Assembly (NCBI GenBank): GCA_034687125.1
Contig: JAQGBZ010000285.1
Span: 1 to 64,000, forward strand
DNA: 64,000 nt
Direction: 5' to 3'
Source of the DNA: Neelides folsomi
Taxonomy: Eukaryota; Arthropoda; Collembola; Neelipleona; Neelidae
Shown here: piece after piece, positions 51,574 through 64,000 of the stretch
How positions within the stretch are numbered: the stretch's first letter is position 1
Layout: each line of letters begins with the position of its first letter
Notes under the pieces: generated by a model
Told to the model about the DNA's origin: nothing
Seen by the model: the letters and a program-made list of their open reading frames with translations, nothing else
Database searches by the model: none
Position numbers and translations under genes: made by a program

Positions 51574-53307
51574 TTTCTCACTTTATCAAAAATCCAACGG
51601 TCGGAATTATTTCATTATTATGTTATACGGTTTTCGTGAAATTAAAATTGAAGCTTCAATGTTCATCAACTAATTATTGTAATTTTAAAATTATAATAAT
51701 TAACCATAACCCTTTCCACTTACTTTTATATCTTTGGGTATTGAATAACCTTACAACTTTAACCTTACATTATTAAGCATTTAAGGATATTTTGTAAACA
51801 ATTTGTTCTAATTTATTGTTCATCATTAAATTATGTCATTAGCGTTTAAATTGAGACAAACATTTAACATAATTGTACTTAAGATTTTGAGAGTATGAGT
51901 CGAATATTGAATGTAATTTAATCTTAATTGTTCCAATTTTGAGCCATTGTACAACATAGTAGGTATTTACGAAAAAATTCCAACTTATGGTTAGTTATCT
52001 CTCGTTATGAATTCATTACTCTGCATCAGGTGGATCGTCAAATTAAATTAAAATGTTTATATATTTTCTTTGTGTAGTATCATATGTAACAACTTAATAT
52101 ATTTAAATATGTTATAATGTTATAATGACATACAAAATTACAAGGATAAATTATTTTTAGAAATCTGACAAGTTTTCGTCTCTTGAAAATAAACATTGTG
52201 TAGAATAATAATATGTATCTTTAATGGGATGTTCTTGTACATTGTAGTTGAGAATGACTATAATATTACAAATGAGCATTAATCATATTGAAAGTTTGAT
52301 CTCATAAAGAACGGTTACATGGGAGTATATTGATAAACAAATACTTATGATTCAAAGTCAACCGTTTCAGGGAATAAAGATAGTGATGAATAAATATAGA
52401 AATAACTACTTTGTAAGTCAATGGCAAATGAATGTATTAAATAACTGGAGGATGTTAACAAACTCATTTAACTTTTTGTATTACACATGTTAGTTGATCT
52501 TTGACTTTAAAGTTTTATAACACGACAAAATTAATTGGTTCTCAAAGTTCAGTGAATTCTCTGACCTTAAGAACTTTTAATTGCACAGACAAAAAAATAC
52601 TTTATGTACCTAATATCGTATTTTTTCATAACTATCAATTTTGTATAGTAAGATACATAGTTTTTAATGATTGATTGTAAATTTTGAGTTTCATTCATGA
52701 AGTCAGATCTCTGGAGAAGATTTAATATTAACTCCAGTTTAGTACTTTAGTTTACAAATAATTATATCAATTTGGGAAATTTTTAATTCGACATAAATAC
52801 ATATTAGCTAATTGTAAGTGCACTTGAATGTGTTACTATTTATAAATACATGTATTAATTAATTATAGGTATTTTGTATTGCATTGTTATTTTCGGTTAG
52901 TAAATCTAGTGCGACTCATTACTCATTATTATTAAATATGAATGCCAAGTTAATTTAAAAACTACATATCTAAGTTTATGATTAGTTTATGATTACTAGA
53001 ATTTTTCTTGTTCGCACATTTAATCAATATGTTACCTTGATTATTCATATCATATAATACTGGTATGAAGACAGCTATTTTGATCTCTTTTCAGCTTATT
53101 ATCTTTGCTGAGATTATCAGACAATTGAGTTGAGTTGTATTGCCAAATTATAAATGATTACAATTTGTGAACAAGTCCCTGGAACATCGTTACCAAGTGG
53201 GTAATTCAGGAGTGGATAAGCAAAGTGTTCAATAATAAATAATTTAGTTTAAATAAGTGAAATTGAAACCACACAAAGAATAAATTGAGCGTTGTGGACC
53301 TGGGAAA
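51574..53307. other. Intergenic, divergent promoters
   Basis: 1.7 kb AT-rich between the divergent secreted-protein and amino-acid-transporter genes. No gene or repeat recognised. Confidence 0.5.
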
Positions 53308-56184
53308 ATGACTGTTCAGCAAGAGAATGGTAATTTAAACTTCAAATACAATATTTATTTTAAACCATTTAGAGACTTATTTAACAAATTCTTGCTAATT
53401 GTTATTTAATAATGCAATTTAAACTAAACTAACATGTATAGTAAACCATATTATCACTTTTTGTAAATTATAAGCGTTTTTCAATTAAATTCTAATATGA
53501 ATATAAGATTATTTTTAACAAGTTTACCGTATACTCATGTATGAACACATTTACTTATAGTAGATATTTTACTATACCGAATGTTCGCTTATATAAACAA
53601 TTTTTTTGGCCACTCCACTTATTGTAATATGATAAATCGTAATAATTATTAAATGCAAATAACATTGCGCTTCAAAACCTTCTATCACAAACTATTCCTG
53701 TTTCGCGTGTCTGTCTACTAGGCTTGGCATATTTCACTAAAAATACGAAATATAAAAATAATATAAGAAAAATAAGAAAAATGGTTTACAAAATTATAAA
53801 ATTGTATCCAAAAGGGTCGCAATCGCAAGTTGTGCATACTAACATACTATCACACACGCCGCTTGAACAGCATACTAACCACAACAATGATGGAACCGTT
53901 AGGATGAAAAGGGAAATTGGACTTTTTGGTGGAATTGCAATGATTGTTGGAACAATGATAGGTATTTAACCTAAATAATTTATTTTACAAATAATGAACA
54001 ATTCAATGCAATCATGAACATAACAAAATGGAAAATTACATATTTGATTATGTAAAATTAAACTATACATTTAAATAAACAGGTTCGGGAATTTTTGTTT
54101 CTCCGACTGGTCTTATAAAGAAAGTTGATTCAATCTCATTAAGTCTCGTTGTTTGGGCTGGTTGCGGTGTTTTAAGCACACTTGGTAAAATATCATTTTC
54201 AAATATGAATGAAAATATTCCAAAATGATAGTTTGAGCAAATTCACATAATTAATGTTTGTTTAGCCGCTCTGGCATATTGCGAGCTTGGAACTTTGATT
54301 CGCCGTTCAGGAGGCGAACACGCTTATTACTCAGATGCCTTTCGTATACCCCCAGGAAAGAAAAATGAACTTCATAGGTTTCTCGGTGACCTTCCCGGGT
54401 TCATCTTTTCATGGGTCACAGTACTTTTGTTGAAGCCTTCTTCTCTTGCCATTAACAGCCTTGCATTTTCAAAATATGCTCTCGGACCACTTTTGAAGAG
54501 TGCCGGTTATTGCGATAATATTGATACTACTGTTGAATACGATTACACAAGCATCCTTCTAGCCATTTGCATTGGAAGTTGGTGAATAAATAACATTTAT
54601 GTTTGTGAATTTAATTTCTAAACAAAAGACTGTTAAAATATTGATATTAATAATTTGAATTTGAATTATTACAGGTTTTGTTGGATTTGTAAATTGTTTT
54701 AGTGCAAAAATAGCTACCAAAGCTCAAATTGTCTTCACGTTTGGAAAAATATCAGCCTTGCTTATTATCATCACAGTTGGAATTGTGAATTTGGTCCAAG
54801 GCAAAACAGGTCATGTTCCGAAGGAATTTGACAAAAGTGATGCAAATGCAGGAGTAATTGCTTCAGCATTTTACAGGTTTGCGTTTAGTTTAAGGCTTTC
54901 TTATATTAAGCATTACATGTTAGTTAAATTATATTGTTGTAAAGAATTTTATAAAAAAGTATTTTTTGTATAGTGGATTATGGGCTTATGATGGATGGAA
55001 CAATTTGAACTTTTTAACAGAAGAATTAAAAGAACCAAAAAAGAATCTCCCCCGAGCCATTTTAGTTGGAATTCCCCTTGTCACTCTTTTCTATGTTCTT
55101 GTCAACATTAGTTATTTTACCGTTTTAAGTAAACAAGATATGATTGACTCATCGGCTGTAGCTGTTGTAATTAAAATACTCTGTATAAAAACAACAATAT
55201 TTACTTATAATAATGCCAAACTATTCTTTGAAAATATCTTTCTCCCAAATATGTGAAGGAAATTTTATCATAGACCTTTGGAGATAAAACACTAGGAGTG
55301 TTTAGCTTTCTGATGCCATTGCTCGTAGTTTTATCCGTAATTGGAACATCTAACGGCTCTCAATTCACTGCTGGAAGGTTTAATTCAATCTTTGAATTTA
55401 ATGGCTTTTTTTAAATTAATTTACATTTTTATGTCATTTTTCAGAATCTCATATGTGGCAGCAAGAGAAGGTCATATGGTTGAATTTGTATCTTATGTCC
55501 ATGTGAAACGGTTAACTCCGGTGGTAGCCATTTTATTAAATGTAAAGGATTTTAACTTAAGATTTGTAATTTCTTAATGTCTGTTAAATTTCATTTAAGG
55601 AGACTTTAATATTATGGTTTTAAATGTAGATTTTGTTGGCCGTGATTATGATTTTCATTAGTGATATTAATGAGCTTATTGATTTTTTCAATTTTCTTGC
55701 CTGGATATTCTACGGAACCTCAATGGTTGCTCTTATTACATTGAGATACACCAAACCAGACGTTCCTCGTACATTCAAAGTATACAAATAAATTACAATT
55801 TTGTAGTGTAAAGTTAAATTAAGATATTGTTATTTATAATGCTAATTGGATATTATTCGACAGGTTCCACTGATCATTCCAGCAATAGTAATACTAATGA
55901 GCATTTACCTCGTTCTTGGACCTATTATTGATGAACCAAAAGTTGGCTATGTTTTCGCATTAGGATTTATTGTTTTAGGAGTTGGGGTTTACGCAATCTT
56001 TGTGTTTAAGAAATTCACCTTCTCTTTTATGCGTAATTTCACGTTACACTACTTTTCCATTATAACAGTTTCTTATATGTATTTTTAATTAATTAACTTA
56101 TTTTTTAATTTCTATTTAGCTAAACTTACTAGAACAATTCAAGCTGCCGTCTTCGTAGCGCCGTCTCCTTATAAAGAAGATTGA
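53308..56184 (+). CDS. SLC7 light-chain (LAT/b0,+ type) amino acid transporter
   Basis: Twelve-pass plasma-membrane exchanger of the APC superfamily, probably working with an SLC3 heavy chain. Eleven exons in phase: 53308-53329, 53722-53961, 54083-54184, 54266-54577, 54675-54876, 54974-55166, 55274-55377, 55445-55541, 55630-55779, 55864-56032 and 56120-56184, giving 551 residues. TM1 carries the unwound [14 protein letters not shown] substrate motif. [17 protein letters not shown] follows, TM6 has [18 protein letters not shown], and the loop after TM8 has [16 protein letters not shown]. Human SLC7A9 (b0,+AT) is the closest pattern I recall. The N-terminus is longer than usual and Lys/Asn-rich (exon 2, about 60 residues before [10 protein letters not shown]), and the second exon may start later than given. 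The heavy-chain-bonding Cys was not confirmed. Confidence 0.9.
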
Positions 56185-56667
56185 TTTTTATATTTATTTA
56201 TTACTTAACAAGAAATTAATGAAACAATTTTTGTAATAACAAGTATTTATATAAAGTTTTTGACATTGGTCATATTGTTCAATATTTATTTACTTCATAT
56301 TCATACTTACCAATTATAATATTCTAAATGATAACATGACATAAAAGAGATACATACAGGAAGGAATATATGTAGGAATAGATGCTTGACGAATTGATGA
56401 GATTTTGTTTTTTTTAAAACAATAATTCATTCATTTCTGAAGCAGAATATTATTTACATAACTGGAATAGTAAGGCAAGTAAGAATTAATTGTACTAACA
56501 TAAAGAGAGAAATCAACGAAGAGAGTATCGTTCCATTCAACGTGCAAATAAATACATGAGTCCGAATTTCAATATGAGTAAAAAGAATATAAAAATGAGA
56601 ATATATAACAGTTGGAGCTGAAACTCCAACATTCTATCAAGAATTGAGTCATTTGATTTGATGTGAT
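56185..56667. other. Short convergent intergenic spacer
   Basis: About 480 bp between the stop codons of the transporter and CFA synthase copy 2. No gene. Confidence 0.5.
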
Positions 56668-58146
56668 TCATCTTGGAGAGTGATATCCACCAGTTAGTCC
56701 ATTTTTAGAGAGTACAACTTGCCACAATTGGAATTTACGTGCCTTGAAAACCCCAGCGGCTGAGAGAAGATAATAATTCCACATTTTGAAAAACTTGTCA
56801 TCGAATCCGTTCTGTCCTTTCAATTGGGGCCATCCGGCAATGAAGTTCCGGTGCCAGGCCAGGAGTGTTCGGCTGTAATCATGGCTAAAATTTTGCCAAT
56901 CTTCCATTATGAACAAACCATCAAAAGCATTTGACATTTCCAAATGGTAAGGAAGCATTCCATTAGGGAAAATATACTGCAAATCAAATATTAAAATAAT
57001 ATATGTTAGGTATATCTTACCGGCGCTCTTACATAATATAGTATTTAGAATAAATATTTAACTATTTATTTTAATACTTTTTGAAAACAATTAAGAATTT
57101 AAATTAAGAATTTTTAAAGTATGATAATTAATTTTTGGTTTTTACTTTGTCGACCCAAGGATCCGTTTTAATAACACCTTTATGAGCTTGTCCAATTGAA
57201 TGTACAAGAAAAATTCCATCATCAACAAGCCAACTGTGAACAAGAGTGAAGAATTCTTTATAATTTTTGACTCCAACATGTTCCATGAGGCCAACTGAGA
57301 CAACTCGATCGAATTTCCCTTTAATGTCTCGATAGTCAGAAAGGACAAACTCAACATTGGGCAAATGTTTGCATTTATTTCTTCCCCACTTGACTTGCTC
57401 TGTTGAAATATTCACTCCGACCATTTGGACCTTATAATTTTCTGCCAAATATTTGGCCAAGCTTCCATATCCGCAACCAAGATCCAAAACCCGCATTCCG
57501 GGTTTCAACATCAGTTTCTTTGCTACAAGGTCCATTTTAGCTATTTGAGCATCATTCAAATTGTCAGCAATTCTCCAATATGCACATGTGTAATTCATTG
57601 TTGGGTCGAGCATTTTTTCATAAAGAGAATTTCCTATAATTTTAACAGAGCCAAATTAAATCATTTCCAAGAATGTATAAAATCATAAGCATACAATCAC
57701 TACCAATTGTAAAATTTTATAAACGGATTTTAGATCTTACCAAGATCGTAGTGTTTTTCAGCCACTTCTTTTGATTTGATTTTTGTCTGGAGATTAACAG
57801 TTTTGTACATTAAATTGTATGCGAAGCTTCTCAATGGATTGCAATCTTTGAGAAAATTGTCTCGAGTGAGACGATAGAAAAATTCAGGAATGTCTTTGAT
57901 GTCAATCCAACCTTCCATGTAAGATTCACCCACTCCGAGAGTGAAATCCACAACTGCTCTCGTGTAGAACTTTTCATTTTTAACTTCAATATCCCATGGA
58001 TTTTGTCCATGAAAGAAAACTCCCCTTGATTCCAATTGCCACCGACAAAGTCTCTTCATAATTGATGGACAAAACCATCCCAAGCCGTAAGCCACTTTAC
58101 GGTAAATATACAAATAGAGGGAGAAGATCGAATGGAGAAAATCCAT
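56668..58146 (-). CDS. Cyclopropane-fatty-acyl-phospholipid synthase, copy 2 (bacterial type)
   Basis: Same reaction as copy 1. Exons 58146-57741, 57633-57146 and 56976-56668 give 400 residues. Exons 1 and 2 have exactly the same lengths as in copy 1 (406 and 488 nt) and both introns fall at the same codons and phases, so the introns predate the duplication. Motifs: NPWDIEVKN, GVGESYMEGW, EKHYDLGNSLY, active-site Cys in NYTCAYW, VLDLGCGYGS, MEHVG, LVHSIG (Ser where copy 1 and the Escherichia coli enzyme have Thr), DPWVDKYIFPNG, MEDWQNFSHDY and FQLWQVV. The N-terminal 30 residues are hydrophobic (LHSIFSLYLYIYRKV) as in copy 1. Both copies lie on the minus strand about 17 kb apart with four unrelated genes between. 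Confidence 0.93.
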
Positions 58147-60261
58147 TTCGATCAATTTAATGGACGTGTACACTTCAGGAGAACTGTCTATCTCCTTCCT
58201 TGGCGGAAAAGGGACTGGAAAATTCAGGAATGACTACTTTCTTACAAAAGTAGATTTTTGAGAACTTGACCAATTTTATATATTTAGAAAGAAAATGAAC
58301 CATTTCTTCATATGCGTCGTAACCAAATTCATATCTTTATTTCAAACCTCCAGGTACAGGATAGATTCTATTGTATTAAAGAGTTAAATATATAATTTAT
58401 GGTATTTGGGTTCGGTATGTGTTTTGTAAAGGAAAGCTATATAGTTTAGTGAGTACATATATTCCAATATTATTAATATTGTATGGTACATATTTTTAAT
58501 CCTTTTCGGAAAATGTCCTTTGGAGTAGGATAGTACTGTTAAATGGAAAAGGGACACATCCACACATGGCAAATTGGTTTATTAAACAAGGGTCAGAACC
58601 TATTATAGGTTAGTCGGATTCTGCCAAACAATTCTAAATATGAACAATACAAAAATACTAGTACACATCGATTTCAAAGCTTCAATTTTGTGTTCATGCA
58701 TGCCCTATATTTGTATAACTGTATGGAGGGAGCCGGGTGCTATTTTAATCTTAAACTGTATCACTCCCTCCTTACTTTTGATGAATTTTAAGTTTATTAA
58801 AAGTTAGAATAAGATTTATTTATGAGCCATTATATTAGTTTGTACCTAGTAAGTATGCTTAATGTTAGTTAATATGAAAGGTTCAAACAAAGTAATTAGG
58901 AGTTTTGAGTTAATTTATTCTGTTTTCCGACCATCACGTCACGACACAACATCAAGAATCATTCTAAATTATTTTATCTGTTTTACATTGAAAGTACTAC
59001 CCAAGAGCATAAAGGTTTGCGCGACCCCTCGTCTAACATTGAACAAAGGGAGCGCAAGCCTTTCTGCTGTTGGGTAGTAAGAATGAGAAGGGTGGAAGAC
59101 ACCTCTAATACACAGATATAATTTCCTTATTTTGTCTATCACTTATCACTTAACAATAACATTGGTTTTCTACAGGCATTAATAAAAGATCATAGCAAAT
59201 AATAACTTGTTTAGTATTAAATATGTAGAATTTCCCGTTATTACTTTATTGCAAAGACAAAAATATAAACAATTATTGTTAGTTTTTAATGCAATATGTA
59301 ATGTATAATATCTCATTAACTTTTGGTGTTTATTTTTGTAATTATTTAAATCTACATAAAAATACGGTAATACTAATCATAATAAAAACTATGATCATTA
59401 CATAATATTTATATTGTATATATAAGCTATTAGTAAATAGTAAGTAATGTAATAGTAAATAAATCATACGCGTTCATACAAATTCGTAAATACAGATTCG
59501 TTTCATTTGTTTCATTGTTTCAGTACGTTGCCACTTTTTTGAGTCTTTTAGCGTTCCATTAATTGGCTTTTCATTTCAATTCTTTTCTTTAAGGGATCGA
59601 AAAATGAAATTGAACGAGCTCATTGTCCTTTTCTCGTGTAAGATTTGTGCATATGGGATTGTAAATTGTAATTAATTGTGGTGTAGCTAAAATAAATAAA
59701 TCTTTTGACTGATAATTAATATAACTAATTTTTCTCATAATTCATATTTATGTTATTAGATATTAAACTTTAAATATAGAATAAATATTTGGGATAGATA
59801 AATATTATATTTATATTCAATACATAAAATGAAGGAGACACAAGGAGTCATCCAAGATCGTAAAGAATCTTCAATATGTTTTAACTTAAATTTTATATCT
59901 TTATTGTTAAAAGTTATTGTTAAATTGTCCTTAACTTACAATTCGTGACATTTGACACCTGTATTTGGTACTTGACAAGTTTAAAATTGACCATATATAT
60001 TAATTATAATGGTTGTAAAACTCGTACTTATAGAGAAAGAGAAATTGAATTCTACTTTTTCTATCCACATCAATTCAATGCTGGAATACACAAGAAGTGT
60101 GTATTTCCACAAGAAGAGTTCATGCATGTAAGTAATTTTTTATTATTACTTACGAAAGAGTTTTATAAATTTATGATAGTGTCAACTAGGAAAAGTCTAC
60201 ATGTGAGAATCGAGGCCGTTGATCATTGCTGGAAAGGGATTTATATTAATTTATAAAAGGC
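58147..60261. other. Intergenic region with one stable hairpin
   Basis: 2.1 kb AT-rich upstream of CFA synthase copy 2. The hairpin at 58997-59077 is listed separately. A short plus-strand frame at about 59604 (MKLNELIVLFS then a GTAAGA donor) resembles a signal-peptide exon but has no partner. Confidence 0.4.
58997..59077. ncRNA. 81-nt hairpin, pre-miRNA-like or minimal TA-flanked palindrome
   Basis: Arms of about 30 nt, CTACCCAAGAGCATAAAGGT in the left arm against AGCCTTTCTGCTGTTGGGTA in the right arm, pair with a few single mismatches and wobbles around a loop of about 20 nt. GC content exceeds the surroundings. Length, stem quality and small symmetric bulges suit a microRNA precursor. 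The flanking TA on both sides also permits a tiny mariner-type palindrome. No known miRNA seed was recognised. Confidence 0.35.
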
Positions 60262-63200
60262 TCAGTTCGACTTTGTTCCATTAGGCTTACTATCATTAGG
60301 GACACAAGTTGGGATTGAATTCGACCACTTCGCACTCCTCAAACAATGAAGGAGTCGTGCTCCTTTGATCGTGTACCCGTCCATACAGTCAAACGTCACC
60401 GTTTCCCCGACCATGTAGTAGAACTTCACGGTCGAGATCGTCCCGCCGAATGTTGCTCCAGGGTATGTACAAGCTTGTGTACCTAATATAACAAAATTCA
60501 AGTTATATCAAAAGGAAAATACCAAAGTACGCGCTTATTAAATGATGTGGAATATCGGTTGTAATCTGAAATTTTGAATTATATTTAAATGACATACATT
60601 TGACACTCGTTCCTTTCGACCATTTCCCATTGTCCTGACAGGCAACGATGGGTTGCCCTTCCATCATAAATCCTTGATTGCAGTCGAACTGAGCCAGATT
60701 CCCAGCTTTGTACGGCGGCGTCCCACTCACATATCCATTTTCAGGAGGTGGGGGTTCAGGGCATTCCACCTCTTGGCAAAAGACAATTAGCTCACCTCTC
60801 AGTCAATCTCAAAATGGTAAATAAATATAAATATACTCACCCCGACAGGAAGGAACGGGATTGGACCATTTACCGTCCGTCCCGCAAGTTGCTTCTGGGT
60901 AAGCGGCTGAATAGCCCTGAGAACATGAGAAGATCGCTCGGCCTCCAACATCACGTCCGGTCACCACCACTTTAGCAACGCTTTCGTTTTTGCTTCGTCC
61001 TTGGCTAATGTCAGGGCATTCAACGTCTAAAATTAAATTCCATTTAATGCCTTATTAAAATTACTTATGTAAATAATTTTAATTGTATAATATTGCTACA
61101 CATTACACATAATAAAGTAATTTCTATGTATAGGTAATAAAAATGACTTTTCCTATATTATGCATTTTTGTAAGTAGGTCTTTGAACTTACTTTCGCAAC
61201 GAGGGAGTCTGTGACTCCAGCGTCCGCTTGCTAAACATACAATTTCCTGGGCCCCGACAAGAGTGTTTCCAGATTTGCATTTAAATGTGACGCGAGTTCC
61301 AAGTAAAACGGAGTCCGTTGAATATTCAAGTTCTGAATATGGAGAAAGTGGTTCGCACTCCGTCCCTTTATTTAAATTTTTGAAAAATGGTTTGCATTAC
61401 ATTGCATTTACACTTGTAGTTAATGTACAATCTTAATCATGGAGATTATTATCCATTGACTATTTCCTCACCTTTAACAATAATACTAATTTTATGATTA
61501 TGACGAGCTGGTGTAGTGCAAGTGTAAACACCAGAATCTTCAGCCTGAGCGTTAGTGATTGTAAGACGATATTCAAGATTTGGATCTCTTCCGTCTTCCT
61601 CTCTTGTCCATCCTTGTACATATTCTTTTTCTTTTTCAGGTCCTTCCCACATTGGTTTCCCAAATTTCCGAATCCAAAGACATTCCATGTGAAGAGTTGT
61701 TCCGGGGAAGACGATCAGTTGACCGTCGTTACTTTGTGTGATTGATCCGTTCACATATCGGAAAAGAATTGTTGGTTTTTTGTCCACTAAATTATGAATT
61801 TTTAATTTAGTTAAATAGAAAGATTTTTATGCACATATTTATTTTTCTGAATGTAATCTATTATTTACAACAATTATATTTTCATAAGCATAAGTAAGCA
61901 CTTACATGCTAAGTCGTTCACCTGGTTCAGACCTTCGCATTTGGGAGTTATTCCAATCCATTGGCCGCTTACACATTTTCTTTTCACATTTCCTTTTAGT
62001 AAGAATTTTCCAATATCTGAACATCTTGAAATCTAAAGTAGTTATAATAAAAATAACAAAAGCTTAGAAATTTCAAATATGAGTTATATCCTAGATTTCA
62101 TTTACAAGTTCTGATCCGGTCGGAAATTCTTCATCAGCCAAGAGTTCACGATCATCGTGAAATGCAACAACGTTGGGTTGATCTTTTATAAATGTACATG
62201 ACTCGTTAACGTATCTCATGATCTCGGCTGCACTCAACATTGGAATCTCTGCTCTGAATTCCTATTAAATCAGCAAATATAATTATTCAATGCATTGTTT
62301 TTATTTATATCGAAATGGGATAATAAATTACGGCTCCGCTACTGTGAGCTTGTACATTTCCAGAACCATCAATAATTTTTTCTATAAAAATAAAGAAATG
62401 CATAGTCATTTTATTTACTTATATTTATAAAACATGAAAAACATTGAAAACATACCACAAGACATTGCTTGTCCAATCCATCCACCATCTTCGCATGTGA
62501 TCTTCCAACGATTTTTGGCTTTCCTTTTCAATGCTTTACACCTGAATAAAATCTCCGTTCCATCCGAGTAGCTACATGTAAAAATGCATAATTTTTTATT
62601 AAAAATGAGCTAAAATGAATTAATGAATTTAAGTTGTCATTATCACCTTCCAACTCCATCATAGTCAATTGGCAATCCTTCAAAGTGAGCAAATGCATCC
62701 CTCTCCTTGGGCGGTCGTCCACATGCTCTACGTGGACCTGGCGGAGCCAACATATTTGCATTCGTTCGATTGTAATTGATTGAAGGATGTAAGCAAATTG
62801 GCTTTTGAGGACGCCATTCGCTGAATTCGCACCGGCCCGGCCCAGAACTCATCTTTCTATGTTCTCCATTGCAAACGTAGTCAACCTAAATGTAAATACG
62901 AGTACATAATATTATTTATCTGAATAAGAGATCAACCAATAACTGTTTACTAATCACAAGTAATTAGTATATTAATTAAAAAATAAAATATTACTTCGGT
63001 TCCATGTGAGACATTTTGCCCATCTTTGAATCCGCTTACATAATTCCCATATTCAAGTTTTGGAAGCTGACAAGGAACTAAATACATTGGATAAAATTAG
63101 AGTAAATGAATTACAAGAGATTTAAGGGAAAGAGAACACCATTACAAGGATGAATTAAATAAATATTCATTTCACTCTTTCTTAAAATTTCCTTACCTGG

Positions 63201-63957
63201 TGTGCATTCTGGAGCTTCTTCAACAGCCCATTCTCCAAATGAGCACGGAAGAACTTTATTCCCGTTCCATTCATATCCTCTTGTACAGCGAAGTTCAATA
63301 GATTTCTCATGTTTTACGGCTTCTTGAAAGTAAAGTGCCTTGCTTCCTTCGTACAACGTTCCGTGAATTATGTATGGCGCTTTACATGGCACTGTTTAAT
63401 TAATACATTTTATCGGTTATTTCAAGTTCATTAATGAAAGAACACAATGATACAGATAGAATAAGAGATCTAAATGTTTGTTGACGAAACTTACAGGCAT
63501 TGCATTCTGGAACATCCGGTTTCCAATATCCTTTAACACAGACAATCGTCTCATTTTGAAGATTAACTCCATAGCCATGAGTGCAACTTAATTTCACTAC
63601 AGCTCCTTGCGAGAAAGCTGTTTGATTTCCGTCCTCCCCAGGATTTATTATTTCGTATTCCAAATATTCCACAGCCAAATCCTCGCAAATGAATGAAGCT
63701 GTCAATAAAAGGAAAATTAAATTAATTATTGTAATTAATATTTTTCGAATTATAACATTGTTTATAGATACTTACGTTTTTCATTTTCAGCGGATTCTCC
63801 TTGCTTATTCTTTTTCTTTCCTCTTCGAGAGCTTGGACCTGAACCACCACCGGGTTTGTTATTTCTGTTAACGACAGAACCTCCTGGCTTAATTGCCCTC
63901 CTCCTTCGTTTCAATGAGCGAATCCAACGGAAAGATGGGTGTTGACTTGGAATGCAT
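60262..63957 (-). CDS. hig: Hikaru genki-like secreted Ig/sushi protein (5' end outside window)
   Basis: Drosophila Hig is secreted into cholinergic synaptic clefts. Exons in phase: 63957-63776, 63698-63495, 63391-63197, 63077-62995, 62885-62647, 62571-62456, 62381-62332, 62261-62106, 62032-61906, 61786-61472, 61365-61192, 61026-60841, 60771-60598 and 60482-60262. The visible part starts with a basic, glycine-rich stretch (RRRRAIKPGG, SSRRGKKKNKQG), then sushi-like modules (EDLAVEYLEY...PEC; PCKAPYIIHG...PEC) and Cys-rich exons. One Ig domain follows (ITQSNDGQLIVFPG, HMECLWIRKFG, EDSGVYTCTTPARH), then four sushi domains with the CxxP...W...C pattern (ECEPLSPY, ECPDISQG, ECPEPPPP, ACTYPGAT). 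The unusual Ig sequence LWIRKFGKPMWE is what points to Hig rather than a generic complement-control protein. The signal peptide must lie beyond 64000. Confidence 0.75.
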
Positions 63958-64000
63958 CTGTATTTAGCACATCATTAGTATTTATTGATAGATTAACAAT

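Noticed and set aside
58862-59077. 71-codon plus-strand frame
   Set aside because: Its end coincides with the 58997-59077 hairpin; no homology and no start context.
60080-60104. Short hairpin GGAATACACA...TGTGTATTTCC
   Set aside because: Too short (about 10 bp) to separate from chance in AT-rich DNA.

Overview
This is a eukaryotic, AT-rich nuclear window with many short GT-AG introns and ordinary arthropod genes: an FTZ-F1 nuclear receptor, a Hikaru genki-like sushi/Ig protein, a divergent ionotropic receptor and protein kinase N. The gene set fits an arthropod. Two intron-bearing bacterial-type cyclopropane fatty acid synthases together with an IR-type receptor make me favour a non-insect hexapod such as a springtail, but the species cannot be fixed from sequence alone.

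Layout. 1-1.6 kb: two hAT-like repeat copies, one abutting a small minus-strand gene fragment. 2.1-4.7 kb (+): divergent ionotropic receptor. 5.6-6.8 kb (+): urate oxidase. 9.9-16.5 kb (-): complete FTZ-F1 gene, with an apparent second first exon at 20.3 kb. 20.75-21.1 kb: dead mariner-like element. 23.5-27.5 kb (-): the C-terminal three zinc fingers of a schnurri/HIVEP-like protein. 28.5-30.5 kb (-): cyclase-associated protein, followed by a tRNA-Ser(CGA). 32.2-36.6 kb (+): protein kinase N. 38.0-40.0 kb (-): CFA synthase copy 1. 42.5-44.9 kb (+): SNM1/Artemis-like protein whose metal ligands are mostly lost. 47.1-48.1 kb (+): COP9 signalosome subunit 7, framed by foldback transposons. 48.7-51.6 kb (-): unknown secreted protein. 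53.3-56.2 kb (+): SLC7 light-chain amino acid transporter. 56.7-58.1 kb (-): CFA synthase copy 2. 60.3-64.0 kb (-): Hikaru genki-like gene, running off the window at its 5' end.

The genes do not form an operon or a common pathway; this is a normal animal gene neighbourhood. The most notable points are the tandemly related, probably horizontally acquired CFA synthases with identical intron positions, the catalytically degenerate Artemis-family protein, the pair of 76-nt interchangeable first exons of FTZ-F1, and several non-autonomous DNA transposons with clear target-site duplications. Exon boundaries below were derived by hand from splice dinucleotides, reading phase and family alignment from memory; no database search or transcript data were available.
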